Assembly (NCBI GenBank): GCA_050734155.1
Contig: JBOHUD010000036.1
Span: 1 to 64,000, forward strand
Direction of reading: 5' to 3'
Length of the DNA stretch: 64,000 nt
Origin: Aeolococcus sp050734155
GTDB taxonomy: Bacteria; Chloroflexota; Dormibacteria; Aeolococcales; Aeolococcaceae
The position numbers and the translations under genes were made by a program. Shown one piece after another: positions 62,549 through 64,000 of this stretch. The notes beneath the pieces are model-generated. The model worked only from the letters and a program-made list of their open reading frames with translations. It did no database searches and was not told the origin of the DNA. Position 1 is the first letter of the stretch. Each line of letters begins with the position of its first letter.

Positions 62549-63289
62549 ATGAGCGTTGATCCGTTCAGCGACGCGCGGGCGGCGGCTCTGATCGCCAACC
62601 AGGTTGCCCGCGACGTCATGCGCCATCTCGAGGAGGCCACTCCCCCGGGCGTCGCCGCCAACATGGCAGTCGTCGAAGCGGTGAGCGCAACCTTCCCGCA
62701 GCATCCTCTCCACACGGCCGTCCGCGACCTCGCCGTCGCCACCCTGGCCTCGAGTCGCGCCGCCCTGTCGGCCTCCCAGACCGATGTGCCCGAGCACGCC
62801 CGCGCCGTCGGCGAGGCCGCCAGGTCCGCCGCACGAACCCTCTCCCTGGCGGAGGTCGTGGCCGGCTCCACCCAGCTGCGCGGCCAGGCGGAGGAGCGCG
62901 CCCGGGTCGCCCATGCGGCGTCGCTGACCGCGTTCGCGGCGGCCGATCTGCTGCGCGGGCAGCCCGGGCTCCCGGCGCGCTCGGCGTCGCCCATCCGCTT
63001 TCCGGCCTCGTGGCGACGCGTGATCGAGATCCTCGGTTCGGCCATCGACGTCTGTCGCATCCAGTGGCGCGGTGAGCAGAGCGAGCGCCTCATCGACGCG
63101 GCGGTGGCCGCTCGCGATGGCGCCGGCGCAGCCTGCCGCGCCTACGACAGGGCGGCGAGGGTCAGCGGATCAGCGCCTGCCCTGTGCCGGTTCGTGCGTC
63201 TCGCCGCTCTGTCCGCCGCCTACGCGGGCTGCGCCGCTGTGATCCCGCTGCGCTCGCCCAGCCCGCACGGCGGTGTCGCCACTGAATAG
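62549..63289 (+). CDS. Alanine-rich helical protein of unknown function
   Basis: 246 residues from ATG 62549: SDARAAALIANQVARDVMRHLEE, AEEARAAARTLSLAEVV-type helices, AHAASLTAFAAADLLRG, ASWRRVIEILGSAIDVCRIQW, GAACRAYDRAARVSG. Predominantly helix-forming, three cysteines in the second half, no signal peptide. No family recognised. It follows the repeat protein by ten bases and is probably co-transcribed from the MarR-controlled promoter. Confidence 0.7.
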   Translation: MSVDPFSDARAAALIANQVARDVMRHLEEATPPGVAANMAVVEAVSATFPQHPLHTAVRDLAVATLASSRAALSASQTDVPEHARAVGEAARSAARTLSLAEVVAGSTQLRGQAEERARVAHAASLTAFAAADLLRGQPGLPARSASPIRFPASWRRVIEILGSAIDVCRIQWRGEQSERLIDAAVAARDGAGAACRAYDRAARVSGSAPALCRFVRLAALSAAYAGCAAVIPLRSPSPHGGVATE

Positions 63290-63306
63290 CCTGACCGCCG
63301 GCCAGG

Positions 63307-64000
63307 TCAGCGGTGATGCGAGACGGTGAAGCAGGCGCTCTGCTGCTTGGTCTCGTAGTTGAGGGTGGGCTCGGTGGTGTTGGTCGACGCGCTCCTGGGG
63401 TTGCCGGCGAAGGTGAAGAACATGCAGCCGTCGCTGTCGACCGCCGCAGAGGTGAAGTCGAGCAGGCTGCGGTCGTTCCCCGTCCCCGGGACGCCGCTGC
63501 CGCAGAGGATCCCCGAGGTGCAGATGTCACCGTAGTGGTAGGTGTTGCTCACCGTCCCGGCGGCCGCCGCCATGTCGGTGAACCTGAAGCCGGTACTGGA
63601 GCTGAGCGCGTTGGTCGACTCGGCGACGGTGTACGTCCAGGCGCCGGCGGAGCTGTTGGGATCCGTGGTGCCGTTGATGGTTCGGAAGTAGCCGATCGCC
63701 AGCTGGCCGGCGCTGAGCCCCGCCGCCGCGGCGGGGAGCACGTGGGCACCGACGTCGCTGGTGAGCTTGCGGTACGGGCTCCATGAGCTGCCGCGGTCGG
63801 TCGAGGTGAAGAGGAAGATGTCGGCAGTCCTGGCGAACGGTGTGGTGCCGATGTACCCGGCCGCGACCGCGTAGAGGTTGCCGGCCGGGTCGATGACCAG
63901 GTCGTTGAAGATGTCCCCGAACTGCACGGTGTTGGCGGGATGGGTGGCGGCACCGTCGAAGATGGTGTGGTCGGTGAACGTGGCGCACCTGTCGTTCGAC
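63307..64000 (-). CDS. BNR/sialidase-like beta-propeller protein (partial, runs off window)
   Basis: Open on the minus strand to the window edge; at least 230 residues. NDRCATFTDHTIFDGAATH, IFNDLVIDPAGNLYAVAAGY, TADIFLFTSTDRGSSWSPYR (Asp-box-like STDRGSSWSP), AGQLAIGYFRT, GDICTSGILCGSGVPGTGN, DSDGCMFFTFAGNP. Asp-box repeats with Cys suggest a secreted propeller. Start lies outside the window. Confidence 0.75.
   Translation of the reverse strand, partial: SNDRCATFTDHTIFDGAATHPANTVQFGDIFNDLVIDPAGNLYAVAAGYIGTTPFARTADIFLFTSTDRGSSWSPYRKLTSDVGAHVLPAAAAGLSAGQLAIGYFRTINGTTDPNSSAGAWTYTVAESTNALSSSTGFRFTDMAAAAGTVSNTYHYGDICTSGILCGSGVPGTGNDRSLLDFTSAAVDSDGCMFFTFAGNPRSASTNTTEPTLNYETKQQSACFTVSHHR

Overview
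The window is GC-rich (visually about 70 % in most genes) and bacterial. Gene order rplU-rpmA-obgE-nadD-rsfS, a class A PBP, a tiny bS22-type ribosomal peptide, VKOR paired with a DsbA-like protein, and many GTG starts and apparently leaderless promoters point to a high-GC Terrabacteria lineage. An actinobacterium or a soil Chloroflexota/Dormibacterota-type organism would fit. I cannot fix the phylum from sequence alone.

Layout. 1-2.8 kb: ribosome/GTPase operon (L21 tail, L27, ObgE, NadD, RsfS). 2.9-3.7 kb: TacAT-like toxin-antitoxin pair. 3.7-9.2 kb: rhomboid protease, class A PBP, small membrane protein, winged-helix AAA+ ATPase. 9.24 kb: tRNA-Ala(CGC). 9.27-18.39 kb: an integrative element in the 3' end of that tRNA, bounded by an identical 44-bp core. 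It holds a decayed tyrosine integrase, an IS256-family insertion sequence, a minus-strand operon of secreted proteins (Vgb-type propeller fused to an alpha/beta hydrolase, two hypotheticals, a frameshifted PQQ-type propeller) and a HigBA remnant. 18.4-31 kb: an accessory zone full of PIN-based toxin-antitoxin loci, lipoprotein paralogues, a VKOR/DsbA-like pair, small-molecule enzymes and methyltransferases. 31-35 kb: uncharacterised and decayed genes. 35.1-43.2 kb: assimilatory sulfate reduction operon (sat-cysH-cysC-sir-cysG, all overlapping) with a LysR regulator and a divergent TauE/SafE exporter. 43-57 kb: c-di-GMP enzyme, ABC transporter, another antitoxin/PIN pair, S9 peptidase, HIT hydrolase, bS22, HtrA protease, MFS transporter, PQQ-type lipoprotein, oxidoreductase. 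57-64 kb: relics, a DapB homologue with altered catalytic residues, DUF1345, and a MarR-controlled cassette encoding a 15-residue repeat protein and a helical protein of unknown function.

Themes. At least nine toxin-antitoxin loci or remnants lie in 64 kb. About ten genes are broken, often by single-base changes in short homopolymers, and nearly all of them are accessory while core genes are intact. The best candidates for undescribed biology are the secreted-protein cargo of the tRNA-Ala element and the MarR / PVMxSR-repeat cassette at 61.7-63.3 kb.
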